Shown piece after piece: positions 42,438-51,680 of a stretch of DNA of 64,000 nucleotides. The notes below the pieces were generated by a model. That model was given only the letters and a program-made list of their open reading frames with translations, was not told where the DNA came from and made no database searches. Source of the DNA: Streptomyces asoensis (lineage in GTDB: Bacteria; Actinomycetota; Actinomycetes; Streptomycetales; Streptomycetaceae); contig NZ_CP049838.1 of NCBI RefSeq assembly GCF_013085465.1, positions 5,766,001-5,830,000 on the forward strand, read 5' to 3'. How positions within the stretch are numbered: position 1 is the first letter of the stretch; each line of letters opens with the position of its first letter. The translations under genes were made by a program, and so were the position numbers.

Positions 42438-44183
42438 ATGAGCAAGAGCACCGTCGGCTCCGCCCCGGGCGAGACCCCGGCCGCCTCCGACGAGCAGGAT
42501 CTCGGCGCCGCCGGCTCCCAGCTGTCCACCGCGCCCGTGGACACGCTGGCCAGTGGGCCCGCCTTGGGGCTCATCGGCTGGGCCCGCTGGTTCTGGCGGC
42601 AGCTCACCTCCATGCGGGTCGCGTTGCTGCTGCTCCTGCTGCTGGCTCTCGGCGCGATCCCCGGTTCGCTGATCCCGCAGTCCGGCACCGACGAGACGAA
42701 GGTCGCCGAATTCCGTCAGGCCCACGGGACGCTCGCGCCGATCTACGACAGGCTCGGCCTCTTCCACGTCTACAGCTCGGTGTGGTTCTCCGCGATCTAC
42801 ATCCTGCTGTTCGTCTCCCTCATCGGCTGCATCGTGCCCCGCACCTGGCAGTTCGTCGGTCAGCTGCGCAGCCGCCCGCCGGGTGCGCCGAAGCGGCTGA
42901 CCCGGCTGCCCGCGTACACGACCTGGCGCACCGACGCCGAGCCGGAACAGGTTCGTGAGGCCGCTCTCACCCTGCTGCGCAAGCGCCGCTTCCGCGCCCA
43001 CCTGGCCGGGGACGCCGTCGCAGCAGAGAAGGGCTACCTCCGTGAGGTCGGCAACCTCTCCTTCCACATCGCGCTGATCGTGATGCTGGTCGCCTTCGCC
43101 TGCGGCCAGCTCTACAAGTCCGAGGGGAACAAGCTGGTCGTCGAGGGCGACGGCTTCTCCAACACCCTCACCCAGTACAACGACTTCAAGTCCGGCAACC
43201 TCTTCAGCACCGACGACCTGAACCCGTTCAGCTTCAGCCTGGACAAGTTCACCGGCACGTACGAGACCTCGGGTCCCAACACGGGCACCGCGCGCACCTT
43301 CCAGTCCGCCATCACCTACAGCGTGGGCGCCTACGGCAAGGACAAGAAGGCCGTCGTCAAGGTCAATCACCCGCTGGAGATCGACGACTCGAAGATCTAC
43401 CTCACCGCCCACGGCTACGCGCCAGTCATCACCGTCCGCGACGGCAAGGGCAACGTCGTCTACCGCGACGCGGTGCCGCTGCTGCCGCTCGACTCCAACA
43501 TCACCTCCAGCGGTGTGATCAAGGTCCTCGACGGTTACCGGGACGCCAAGGGCGTCGGTGAGCAGCTGGGCATCTCGGCCTTCTTCCTGCCGACGTACAC
43601 CAAGGGCAGCGAGGCGGCCTCGACGTTCCCGGCGCTGCGCAACCCGGTGCTGAACCTGACGCCGTACCACGGCGACCTCGGCGTCAACTCGGGCATCCCG
43701 CAGAGCGTGTACCAGCTCGACAAGTCGCACATGAAGGAGTTCAAGGACTCCAAGGGCGCTCAGCTGCGGGACAACCTCAAGCCCGGCGAGACCATGACCC
43801 TCCCGAACGGCGCCGGCTCGGTGACCTACGAGGGCACCAAGGAGTGGGCGAACTTCCAGATCACCCAGCAGCCCGCGAGCGGCTGGGCGCTGGGCGGGGC
43901 CATCGCCGCGATCTTCGGCCTCGCCGGTTCCCTGTTCCTCCAGCGCCGCCGGGTGTGGGTGCGCGCGGTGCAGGGGGACGACGGGGTGACGGTCGTCGAG
44001 ATGGCCGGGCTCGGCCGCAGCGAGTCGGCCAAGGTGCCCGAGGAACTCGGCGACCTCGCCGGAGTCCTGTACGACCAGGCTCCCTCGACCCCGGATCCCG
44101 ACACCCCAGGCATCCCCGGATCGCCCGCATCCCCCGCATCCCCCGAACCCGAAGTCGTACCTGCCGAAGGGGCTGAGAAGTGA
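42438..44183 (+). CDS. resB: ResB/Ccs1 cytochrome c biogenesis protein
   Basis: 581 residues. Three N-terminal membrane helices (RVALLLLLLLALGAIPGSLI, SSVWFSAIYILLFVSLIGCI, SFHIALIVMLVAFACGQLY), a large outside domain of about 300 residues, and a final helix (WALGGAIAAIFGLAGSLFLQ) with a cytoplasmic tail ending in Pro/Ser repeats. It works with CcsB as the haem export and ligation complex of System II. It follows ccdA by three bases and overlaps ccsB by four (GTGA). Confidence 0.94.
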   Translation: MSKSTVGSAPGETPAASDEQDLGAAGSQLSTAPVDTLASGPALGLIGWARWFWRQLTSMRVALLLLLLLALGAIPGSLIPQSGTDETKVAEFRQAHGTLAPIYDRLGLFHVYSSVWFSAIYILLFVSLIGCIVPRTWQFVGQLRSRPPGAPKRLTRLPAYTTWRTDAEPEQVREAALTLLRKRRFRAHLAGDAVAAEKGYLREVGNLSFHIALIVMLVAFACGQLYKSEGNKLVVEGDGFSNTLTQYNDFKSGNLFSTDDLNPFSFSLDKFTGTYETSGPNTGTARTFQSAITYSVGAYGKDKKAVVKVNHPLEIDDSKIYLTAHGYAPVITVRDGKGNVVYRDAVPLLPLDSNITSSGVIKVLDGYRDAKGVGEQLGISAFFLPTYTKGSEAASTFPALRNPVLNLTPYHGDLGVNSGIPQSVYQLDKSHMKEFKDSKGAQLRDNLKPGETMTLPNGAGSVTYEGTKEWANFQITQQPASGWALGGAIAAIFGLAGSLFLQRRRVWVRAVQGDDGVTVVEMAGLGRSESAKVPEELGDLAGVLYDQAPSTPDPDTPGIPGSPASPASPEPEVVPAEGAEK

Positions 44184-45274
44184 CTCTCGCCGCCACCACG
44201 GAGCTTGCCGCCGCCACCAACGAAAACCTCGCGAGCATCAGCAACACGCTGATCTACTCCGCGATGGCCGTCTACACCCTGGCCTTCTTCGCGTACATCG
44301 CCGAGTGGCTCCTCGGCAGCCGCAGCAAGGTCGGCCGTACCGCCGCCGCGCTCACCGCCACGACCGCGGCCAAGGGCCCGGCCGTCACCGCCAAGAAGAA
44401 CGGCGGCACGGCCGTCCTGGAGCGGCCGCAGGTCGTCGTGCGCTCCGCGGCCGGCGCGCGCGATGTGCCCGACGGGCCCGGCGCGCACGGTGGCGACGAG
44501 CAGGGCGACATGTACGGCCGGATCGCCATCTCCCTCACGGTGCTCGCGTTCCTGGTCGAGCTGGGCGGCGTGATCGCCCGCGCGGCCTCGGTGGAGCGGG
44601 CGCCGTGGGGCAACATGTACGAGTTCAACCTGACCTTCTCCACGGTGGCCGTCGGCGTGTACCTCGGGCTGCTGGCGCTGAAGAAGAACGTGCGCTGGCT
44701 CGGCCTGTTCCTGATCACCTCGGTCCTGCTGGACCTGGGTCTCGCGGTCACCGTCCTCTACACGGCGAGCGACCAGCTGGTCCCTGCGCTGCACTCGTAC
44801 TGGCTGTACATCCACGTCTCCACCGCGATCTTCTGCGGCGCGGTGTTCTACGTCGGCGCGGTCGCCACGATCCTGTACCTGTTCAAGGACGCCTACGAGA
44901 ACAAGCTGGCGACCGGCGGCAAGCCCGGCAAGTTCGCCAACTCGGTCCTCGACCGCCTGCCCGCCTCGGCCTCGCTCGACAAGTTCGCCTACCGCGTCAA
45001 CGCGGCCGTCTTCCCGCTGTGGACGTTCACGATCATCGCGGGCGCGATCTGGGCGGGCGACGCGTGGGGCCGCTACTGGGGCTGGGACCCCAAGGAGACC
45101 TGGTCGTTCATCACCTGGGTCGCCTACGCCTGCTACCTGCACGCCCGGGCCACGGCCGGCTGGAAGGGCCGCAAGGCCGCCTACCTGGCCCTGATCGCGT
45201 TCGGCTGCTGGCTGTTCAACTACTACGGCGTCAACATCTTCGTCTCCGGAAAGCACTCGTACGCGGGCGTGTAG
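44180..45274 (+). CDS. ccsB: c-type cytochrome biogenesis protein CcsB
   Basis: 364 residues with about eight membrane helices. The haem-handling WWD motif is WGWDPKETWSFITW near residues 300-313; conserved histidines are seen in LHSYWLYIHVS and in ACYLHARA. An Ala/Lys-rich loop of about 60 residues after the first helix is typical of actinobacterial forms. GTG 44180 overlaps the resB stop. The gene ends 15 bases from the convergent PBP-like gene with no hairpin between. Confidence 0.95.
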   Translation: MTLAATTELAAATNENLASISNTLIYSAMAVYTLAFFAYIAEWLLGSRSKVGRTAAALTATTAAKGPAVTAKKNGGTAVLERPQVVVRSAAGARDVPDGPGAHGGDEQGDMYGRIAISLTVLAFLVELGGVIARAASVERAPWGNMYEFNLTFSTVAVGVYLGLLALKKNVRWLGLFLITSVLLDLGLAVTVLYTASDQLVPALHSYWLYIHVSTAIFCGAVFYVGAVATILYLFKDAYENKLATGGKPGKFANSVLDRLPASASLDKFAYRVNAAVFPLWTFTIIAGAIWAGDAWGRYWGWDPKETWSFITWVAYACYLHARATAGWKGRKAAYLALIAFGCWLFNYYGVNIFVSGKHSYAGV

Positions 45275-45289
45275 CCGCCGGCCGGGTCC

Positions 45290-46846
45290 CTAGGACGGCG
45301 GCAGGCACTCCTTGGCCGGTGGCTTTCCCTCCGGCCAGGCGATGCGGACGAAGCGGGAACCGCCGTCGGCGTGGAGTTCCACGATCGGCACGGCCTTGTC
45401 GTACGGATTGCCGTGCACGTCCAGGCAGATCCAGCCGCTCGCCCCGCTCACCCGCAGCGAGCCCTTGACCTGCGGCCACTGGAGGCCGACGTCCGCGAGG
45501 GGCGGGACGGTCGCGCCGTCGGGCGTGGCCTCGCGGATGCCGTGCACGGCCAGCGTCATCGCGTCGAAGCCGATGATCAGCTGGCCGTCCTCCAGGGCGA
45601 TGTCACCGATCGGGCCGACCGGCTCACGGGCGCTGCGGGCGAGGAGGTCGGTGAGGACCTTCGCGTCCGCCGCCGAACCGCCCGGCAGCGTCACGGGGGC
45701 GTTCACCCAGGCGTCCGGGTGGGCGAGCGAGGTGTAGCGGACGGAGAGGTTGTGGGTGAGGGCGGTGCGGTCCAGCTTCTTGTCGCCGGACAGGTACGAG
45801 CCCTCGTCGCCCGTCAGCACCGTGAACTTCCGGTTCTGGCAGCCGCGGGTGCCGAGCGCGTTGACGAACTGCCGCAACTGCGTGTGCCGACCCGCGAACA
45901 GGATCGTGTCGGTCTCCGCGGAGGTGTCGCACACCAGGTGGGTGATCTGCCGGAAGGTGTTCGCCGTCGTCCCCTCCTGGGTGCGGTCGGCGGGCGGGGT
46001 GAACGGCTGCGGCTCGTAGGGCGAACCCTTCAGCAGCGCGGCGAACGACGTCTGGAGCGTCCGCGTGTACGGGTCGCCGGGCTTGTCGTACACCAGCAGG
46101 GCCCGGTCGGCGTCGACCTTGGCGAACGAGGCCAGGGCGCGTGCCTCGTCCGTGTTGGTGGGGGAGACCCGGGCCAGGCCGGGGAAGGGGTCCTTGCCGT
46201 TCTGCCCGTTGGCGAGATCGTCGGCGGTGATGGAGGCACCGACCACCGGGATGCCCCGCCGGGTCAGTTCCGCCACGGCCTTCTTGTTGTTGTCGGTGCT
46301 CTGCCCGACCCCGGCGACCGCGCGCAGCCGGTCGGCGCCCTTCGCCATCCGCTCCAGCTGGTCGACCATCGTCTCCCAGTGGTCGCTGGTGGCACCCGGG
46401 TTGGCGAGTACCAGGCGGATCGCCGGAGCCTGTCCGTTGGAGGTGTGGTTGGCCTGCCACTGCGCCAGGTAGGCGCCCTGCACCTCGTGCTGGATGTCGC
46501 TGAGCGTCGAGGGGGTGGAGGCGGTGTACGGCAGCATCAGCGCGACCGTGACATAACCGCCCGCCTTGAGCCGGTCGTTCTCCCGGTCGATCGCCCGCAC
46601 CGCGCTTTGCAGCTGGGCATGCCCGAAGTCGTACGCGCCCGTGGCCACGCCCACGCACTCGTCGCTGCCGACCGGACGGGCCACCCCGGGCGCACAGGAC
46701 CGGTCCTCGTCGGTGACCGCCCGCACGGCGAAGACCAGCCCGGTCAGCACGGCGGCCGTGACCAGCAGTGCCAGATAGCGGTAGAGGCGGATCTCCCAGA
46801 CCTCCCGCAGCCACCGCACCAGCGGGCTTCTGACTCCGTCGGCCAT
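45290..46846 (-). CDS. membrane-anchored protein with a periplasmic-binding (type 1)-like ectodomain
   Basis: 518 residues from ATG 46844-46846, which overlaps the stop of the NTPase gene (ATGA). A 22-residue cytoplasmic start, one membrane helix (YRYLALLVTAAVLTGLVFAV) and an outside domain of about 470 residues. The latter reads like Leu/Ile/Val-binding or receptor-ligand-binding proteins: VTVALMLPYTASTP, a Trp-containing helix, PAIRLVLANPG, AVAGVGQSTDNNKKAVAELT, RRGIPVVGASITADD, ARVSPTNTDEARALASF and ALLVYDKPGDPY. Six cysteines outside could form disulfides. Unlike transporter binding proteins it is not a lipoprotein and has no ABC permease genes nearby; it may report a ligand to its partner. 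Confidence 0.75.
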   Translation of the reverse strand: MADGVRSPLVRWLREVWEIRLYRYLALLVTAAVLTGLVFAVRAVTDEDRSCAPGVARPVGSDECVGVATGAYDFGHAQLQSAVRAIDRENDRLKAGGYVTVALMLPYTASTPSTLSDIQHEVQGAYLAQWQANHTSNGQAPAIRLVLANPGATSDHWETMVDQLERMAKGADRLRAVAGVGQSTDNNKKAVAELTRRGIPVVGASITADDLANGQNGKDPFPGLARVSPTNTDEARALASFAKVDADRALLVYDKPGDPYTRTLQTSFAALLKGSPYEPQPFTPPADRTQEGTTANTFRQITHLVCDTSAETDTILFAGRHTQLRQFVNALGTRGCQNRKFTVLTGDEGSYLSGDKKLDRTALTHNLSVRYTSLAHPDAWVNAPVTLPGGSAADAKVLTDLLARSAREPVGPIGDIALEDGQLIIGFDAMTLAVHGIREATPDGATVPPLADVGLQWPQVKGSLRVSGASGWICLDVHGNPYDKAVPIVELHADGGSRFVRIAWPEGKPPAKECLPPS

Positions 46847-49026
46847 CACGCCACCCCGTCCCCGTCGTCCGGTCCGTGTCCGTCGCCGTCCGTGTCGCCG
46901 TCGTCGTCCTCGGCCGGGGTGCGCAGCGGGCGGCCCGCGAGGGCGTCCCGGGGCCAGGCCTGGGAGGTCGCGAACAGCAGCGCGCCCCCGGCGGGCCGCT
47001 GGTCGGACAGCTGGAGCAGCTCGAACTCCAGCCGCCCGCACACCTTCGGGTCCGGCAGCACCAGCGGGTCGGTCACCTGCCAGACGGCGTGCAGCAGCCG
47101 CCGTATCCGCAGGTGGAGGGAGGCGTTCACGCCCTCCGGCGGCTCCTGGCCGGCGTCCGTGCGGCCCAGCGCGATCGCCGACCGGTGGTCGTCCCGGCCG
47201 TCGGAGTCGCGGCCTGCCGCGTCGTGCGCGTGGAAGTAGGGCGCGGACGCCAGGAACCGGAGCGTGTCCAGCCAGGTGCGGGTGCGCAGGACGGCGAACG
47301 TGTCGCGCAGATAGGCCACCGCGCCGGCCGTGTCGCCGAGCGCCAGCTCGTGGTAGAGCCGGTACCGGGCGTGGGCGGGGTCGTGGTCGTCCGGGTCCTG
47401 GCCGTCGGCGTGGGTGTAGTGCCGGATCAGCGTCTCGTGCACCTCACGCCACTTGGCGTGGTCGGCGCGCCGGTGGTGCAGCCGGAGCAGCAGCAGGGTG
47501 CGGGTGAAGGGGTCGCCGACGAAGTGGCCCGGCGCGGCCGGCAGTCCCTCCGCGGCGAGCCGCGCCCGCAGCGAGCGGACGCCCGAGGAACCGAAGTCGT
47601 CGGGGAGCCGGTCGTCGGCGAGGGCCACGGCGGAGTCGTGGTCGTGGGCGGCCGCGAGGACCGTCAGCTCGTCGAGCCGGTCGGCGGGGACCAGCCGGCC
47701 CAGCAACTCGGCGTAGGCGGGCCGGCCGTCGTCGGCCTGCCCCTCCTCCAGCCTGACCTTCGCGGTGAGCAGCCGCCCCAACGAGGCCGCCTGCCCGGGG
47801 TGTTGCCGGGCGGTGGTCGCGAGCAGCACGATGCCGAGCGGGTTGCCGCCCGTCAACCGGTGTGTGGCGTGCGGGAATTGAGGCGGCAGCTCGGTGTCGT
47901 CGCAGACCGCGCCGACCATGTGCAGGGTGTCGTCGGGGGACAGCGGCGGCAGCGGTACGAGCAGTGCCCGCGAGGAGGGCGAACTGCCCGGCTCCCAGTC
48001 CGTGGCCCGGGCCACCTCCGGCAGTTCACGGCGTACGGCGTCGCCGAGCGCCGGATGGGCCGCGCCGCGTACCGTCGCCACCCACACCACCTGGTCGGCG
48101 ACCCCGTCGGCCCGGTCCCGCAGGACGGCGTCCAGCAGCCCGGGACCCGGGCCGCTCCGCGCGTTGTCCAGCAGTACGAGCGGCCGGCCCAGCCGGGTCA
48201 GATGCGAGCCGAGCCCCGAGTAGGCCTCGGCCAGATCGGCGAGCAGCGCTCGCACCAGCCAGCGCTCGGCGTGCTCGCGCGAGGTGCCGCCGGCCCGGAA
48301 GTTCCCGGCGAGCAGCAGCAGTCCCCGCTTGGCGTTGCCGCCCGCGTTCGGATAGGAGCGGTACCAGGTGGCCGGCTTCTGCTCCTTGCGGTGCGTGACG
48401 CCCTCGGAGAGCGCCTCCAGGGTGGCCTCGACGGTCGCCGCGACGAACGGGCCCCCGCCGCTGGCCGCCGCGATCACCTTCGACGCGACCTTGGCCGCCC
48501 ACCGTCCGGCCAGGCTGAACCGGGATGCGCGCTCGTTCAGCAGCAGGATCCGCACCAGCTCCCGCCGGATGCGGTCGGAGTCGGTCCGGCCGCTCCAGTC
48601 GCTGGCCCGGACCGCCACCAACCCGGCCGTCAGCCGCGGAAAGGTGAGCTGCCCGGCCGCCCGCACCGGCTCCGTCAGCTGCTCGGCGACGACCAGCAGC
48701 GCCTGCCACACCGGCGACCAGGACTCCGGGCTCTCCTCGTGCGGCGGCCGCGCGAACTGCTCGTCCTCGCAGTCGATCAACGCGACCGGGGTGCGTCTGC
48801 GGGCCTCGCCCCTGCGGGTGTGCTCCGTGTAGGCGTCCCACAACTCGGCAAGCACCGCGCTCTTGCCCAGACCCCGGCCGCCCGCCAGCACCAGCAGGGG
48901 CGGTCCCGCGGGGTGTTCGGGTTTCTCCGCGTGGAGCTCGTACGGACGGATCCCCACGAGCCGCGGTACGAGACCGGCGGGCTCGACGTCGAACAGCGCG
49001 CCACGCCCGTACAACCGTCTGTGCAC
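46846..49026 (-). CDS. STAND-type P-loop NTPase
   Basis: 726 residues. Walker A GGRGLGKS at 49-56, a possible early acidic site in PVALIDCEDEQ, Walker B RPLVLLDNARS near 281-291, a sensor-like VVWVATVRGAA, and the STAND hallmark RLTGGNPLGIVLLATT near 390-405. The last 300 residues are Arg/Leu-rich and probably helical, but show no recognised repeat; the end is a Glu/Asp-Gly acidic tail. No signal or membrane helix, so it is cytoplasmic. GTG 49024-49026 has GGGGGAGG six bases upstream; a frame-open ATG at 49098 lacks a site. It is coupled to the PBP-like membrane protein. Confidence 0.78.
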   Translation of the reverse strand: MHRRLYGRGALFDVEPAGLVPRLVGIRPYELHAEKPEHPAGPPLLVLAGGRGLGKSAVLAELWDAYTEHTRRGEARRRTPVALIDCEDEQFARPPHEESPESWSPVWQALLVVAEQLTEPVRAAGQLTFPRLTAGLVAVRASDWSGRTDSDRIRRELVRILLLNERASRFSLAGRWAAKVASKVIAAASGGGPFVAATVEATLEALSEGVTHRKEQKPATWYRSYPNAGGNAKRGLLLLAGNFRAGGTSREHAERWLVRALLADLAEAYSGLGSHLTRLGRPLVLLDNARSGPGPGLLDAVLRDRADGVADQVVWVATVRGAAHPALGDAVRRELPEVARATDWEPGSSPSSRALLVPLPPLSPDDTLHMVGAVCDDTELPPQFPHATHRLTGGNPLGIVLLATTARQHPGQAASLGRLLTAKVRLEEGQADDGRPAYAELLGRLVPADRLDELTVLAAAHDHDSAVALADDRLPDDFGSSGVRSLRARLAAEGLPAAPGHFVGDPFTRTLLLLRLHHRRADHAKWREVHETLIRHYTHADGQDPDDHDPAHARYRLYHELALGDTAGAVAYLRDTFAVLRTRTWLDTLRFLASAPYFHAHDAAGRDSDGRDDHRSAIALGRTDAGQEPPEGVNASLHLRIRRLLHAVWQVTDPLVLPDPKVCGRLEFELLQLSDQRPAGGALLFATSQAWPRDALAGRPLRTPAEDDDGDTDGDGHGPDDGDGVA

Positions 49027-49146
49027 CGCGCACCTCCCCCAGGGCTCGGTTCCCAACGCAAGGGTAAGGAGAGGGAGTTGGTAAGTGCCAGATCGCATGG
49101 TGTCCGTTGGGTCACGAAACTTCCGGACGTGAGCGGAACGGGGCCG

Positions 49147-50157
49147 TCATTCCACCGTGATCGAGTCCAGTTTCTCCCGCAGATACACATGCGAGTCGAC
49201 CGCCTCGTACGCCACCCGGCCGACGGGCGCCGGTACGGACTCCACGAGCGTCCCCGGGGTGCACTCGCCGAAGTAGACGAGGGACATCAGCTCCTCGGTC
49301 GGCGCGTCGGCCGGGGGCGGCAGCACGCGGTGCCTGCCCGAGCGCCATCGGTCACCGGTCCAGCGGGCCATCAGGTCACCGATGTTGATGGTGAAGGCGG
49401 CCGGGTCGAAGGGCGCGTCCTCCCAGCCGCCCTCGTCCGTCCAGACCTGGAGCCCGCCCTTGCCGGCCTGCCGGTCGAGGATCGTGACGGTGCCGAAGTC
49501 GGTGTGCGGGCCGATCCGGAACTGGCCCGGCTGCGGTTCTCCGACGACCTCCGTCCCCGGATACCAGTTGATGTTGAAGCCGTAGGTCGGGTGATCCATG
49601 TGCCGGGAGAAGAAGTCCGGTTCGAGGCCGAGGGCCTCCCCGAGCAGAGAGAGCAGCTGCTTCTCCAGTTCACCCATCCGGGTCAGGTACTCCTCGCACA
49701 GCGCCTGGAGCTCCGGCACCTCCGCGGGCCACACGTTCGGCGCGTACCACTCCGCGTTGACCACCGGGTCGTCGAAGGGCTCGTGCGTGGCGAAGGTCAG
49801 GGACTCCTTCAGGTCCGGCGGGGTCTCGGTCCCCTCCGAGTACCCGTTGGCCTCCGCGCCCGGCCCCAGCCAGCCGCGCCCGCCGACCTTCGCGCCGTAG
49901 GCCTGCTTGACGTCGGCGGGCAGCACGAAGAACGCCCGGGCGGCCGCCCGGATGCGGTCGCGCAGGGCGGGGTCGACCCCGTGCCCGGTGACCAGCAGGA
50001 ACCCGGCGGTCCGCAGGGCGTCGTCGACGGTACGGGCGATCGCGGCGCGGGCGTCGGCGTCGCCGGAGAGCCAGGGCCCGAGGTCGACGGTCGGGATGCG
50101 GGAGGTGCGGGAGGTGTGGGGAGTGCGGGGGGTGTGGGCGGCAGCGGGGTCACTCAC
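49147..50157 (-). CDS. isopenicillin N synthase-like 2-oxoglutarate/Fe(II) oxygenase
   Basis: 336 residues. The N-terminal DIOX_N domain (IPTVDLGPWLSGD, TAGFLLVTGHGVD, RAFFVLPADVKQAY) and the 2OG-Fe(II) core with the iron triad His218/Asp220 in IGPHTDFGTVTIL and His276 in WRSGRHRVLPP. It probably oxidises a small molecule with oxygen and 2-oxoglutarate. GTG 50155-50157 overlaps the deaminase stop by eight bases, so the two are coupled. A pathway linking pyrimidine deamination and oxidation is possible but inferred only from this coupling. Confidence 0.88.
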   Translation of the reverse strand: MSDPAAAHTPRTPHTSRTSRIPTVDLGPWLSGDADARAAIARTVDDALRTAGFLLVTGHGVDPALRDRIRAAARAFFVLPADVKQAYGAKVGGRGWLGPGAEANGYSEGTETPPDLKESLTFATHEPFDDPVVNAEWYAPNVWPAEVPELQALCEEYLTRMGELEKQLLSLLGEALGLEPDFFSRHMDHPTYGFNINWYPGTEVVGEPQPGQFRIGPHTDFGTVTILDRQAGKGGLQVWTDEGGWEDAPFDPAAFTINIGDLMARWTGDRWRSGRHRVLPPPADAPTEELMSLVYFGECTPGTLVESVPAPVGRVAYEAVDSHVYLREKLDSITVE

Positions 50158-50644
50158 CGATGTCCTCGTTCCAGAGAGCCGGGTTCTTCGCGATGAAGTC
50201 GCGCATCAGGGCGATGCACTCGGAGTCGTCGAGGAGCACGATCTCGACGCCGTGCTCCGCCAGCCAGTCGTGGCCGCCGTGGAAGGTGTTCGCCTCGCCG
50301 ACGAGCACCCGGGAGATGCCGAACTGGCGGACCAGGCCGGAGCAGTACCAGCACGGGGACAGCGTGGTCACCATCGTCGTGCCGCGGTACGAGCGCTGAC
50401 GTCCCGCCGCGCGGAAGGCGGCCGTCTCCGCGTGCGTCGAGGGGTCGTCGTCCTGGACGCGCCGGTTGTGGCCGCGGCCCAGCAGGGTGCCGTCCGGGCC
50501 GTAGAGCGCGGCGCCGATCGGGATGCCGCCCTCGGCGAGACCGGCCCGCGCCTCTTCGACGGCGGTGGCGAGCCACGACCGTGCCGTCGCCTGATCCACC
50601 TGATCAACCCGGTCCACCCGGTCCACCCGGTCCATGGGGTCCAT
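50150..50644 (-). CDS. cytosine deaminase of the yeast Fcy1 type
   Basis: 164 residues. A CDA-fold zinc deaminase: THAETAAF with zinc His71 and catalytic Glu73, and SPCWYC with Cys98/Cys101. The sequence follows yeast cytosine deaminase closely: GGIPIGAALYGPDGTLLGRG near residue 39, VVGE-like LVGEANTF, and the ending WNEDIGE, which in Fcy1 is WFEDIGE as I recall. It probably converts cytosine to uracil; related nucleobase substrates are possible. The first 18 residues are a Val-Asp-Arg repeat from a nine-base DNA repeat. ATG 50642-50644 has GAGGAGG upstream. Confidence 0.85.
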   Translation of the reverse strand: MDPMDRVDRVDRVDQVDQATARSWLATAVEEARAGLAEGGIPIGAALYGPDGTLLGRGHNRRVQDDDPSTHAETAAFRAAGRQRSYRGTTMVTTLSPCWYCSGLVRQFGISRVLVGEANTFHGGHDWLAEHGVEIVLLDDSECIALMRDFIAKNPALWNEDIGE

Positions 50645-50894
50645 GGGGTCCTCCTCGACGAGGTGCGTGCCTTCACCACGATCAGTTCCCGGAGGGATCC
50701 GCGCTGACGCGGGCGCTCACGCGATCGTGTGGTGAGGCCGGCGCGAGATGACCTGGCTCGGGCCGTCGAGCGGGTCCTGACACCGCACCAACCATGCCGA
50801 AACGCCCCCGGCGAACGGCCGGGAGCGGGTCAAGTAACCTGTGCCGATCACCGCCGCAGGCGCGGCAGTTGAGCCCCGGGCGGAAGGAAAGTTC

Positions 50895-51680
50895 ATGGTT
50901 GCTGCTCCTGTTCTGGAGGAGCTGCGGGAGGTCTGCCAGCCGCAGGCCAAGCTCGCCAGCCGCAACGGCGAGCACTGGGCGGGACGCCTCTACATGCGCC
51001 GCGTCTCGCTGCGGTTCACCCGCCAGCTGGTGCGCACCCGGGTCACCCCGGACCAGCTGACCTGGACGATGGTGGTGTGCGGGGTGCTGTCCGGCGCCGC
51101 GCTGCTCGTCCCCGGTCTCACGGGGGCCGTGCTCGCCGCGCTCCTGATGCAGTTGTTCCTGCTCTTCGACTGCGTGGACGGCGAGGTCGCCCGCTGGAAG
51201 GGACAGAACAGCGCGACCGGCATCTACGTCGACCGGCTCGGCGCCTATCTGGCCGACGCGGCGCTCATGATCGGGTTCGGCTTCCGGGCCGCCGAGTCCG
51301 GCCTCGGCGGCTGGGCGGGCTTCAACGGCTGGGTGTCGCTGGGTCTGGCGACCGCGCTCGGTGTGGTGCTGCTGAAGGCATCGACCGACCTGGTGGACGT
51401 GGCCCGGGCCCGGCGTGGCCTCGCGGTCGCCGACGACGAGGCCACCGCGCCCCGCTCCCAGGGCGTCGCCTCGCTGCGCCGCCTCGCCGCCGCCTTCAAG
51501 ATCCACCGGGTCACCAACGGCATCGAGGCCTCCCTGGTCCTGCTGGCCGTGGCCGCCCTGGACGCGGCGACCGGCGGTGTCGAGCCCACTCGCTGGGCGC
51601 TGGCGGCCATCGCCGCGATCACCTGGGTGATGGTCCCGGCCCACCTGCTGTCGATCCTGTCGTCGTCCCGGCTGCGGTGA
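50895..51680 (+). CDS. CDP-alcohol phosphatidyltransferase-family protein
   Basis: 261 residues, with ATG 50895 preceded by GGAAGGAAA. The membrane enzyme signature D-G-x2-A-R-x8-G-x3-D-x3-D is complete: FDCVDGEVARWKGQNSATG continued by IYVDRLGAYLAD. Six membrane helices surround it. Such enzymes join a CDP-activated group to an alcohol in phospholipid or polyol-phosphate synthesis; the acceptor here is unknown. It is divergent from the deaminase operon with 250 bases between, where TAACCT at 50835 could be a -10. The 280-base space after it (51681-51960) holds no convincing gene. Confidence 0.88.
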   Translation: MVAAPVLEELREVCQPQAKLASRNGEHWAGRLYMRRVSLRFTRQLVRTRVTPDQLTWTMVVCGVLSGAALLVPGLTGAVLAALLMQLFLLFDCVDGEVARWKGQNSATGIYVDRLGAYLADAALMIGFGFRAAESGLGGWAGFNGWVSLGLATALGVVLLKASTDLVDVARARRGLAVADDEATAPRSQGVASLRRLAAAFKIHRVTNGIEASLVLLAVAALDAATGGVEPTRWALAAIAAITWVMVPAHLLSILSSSRLR

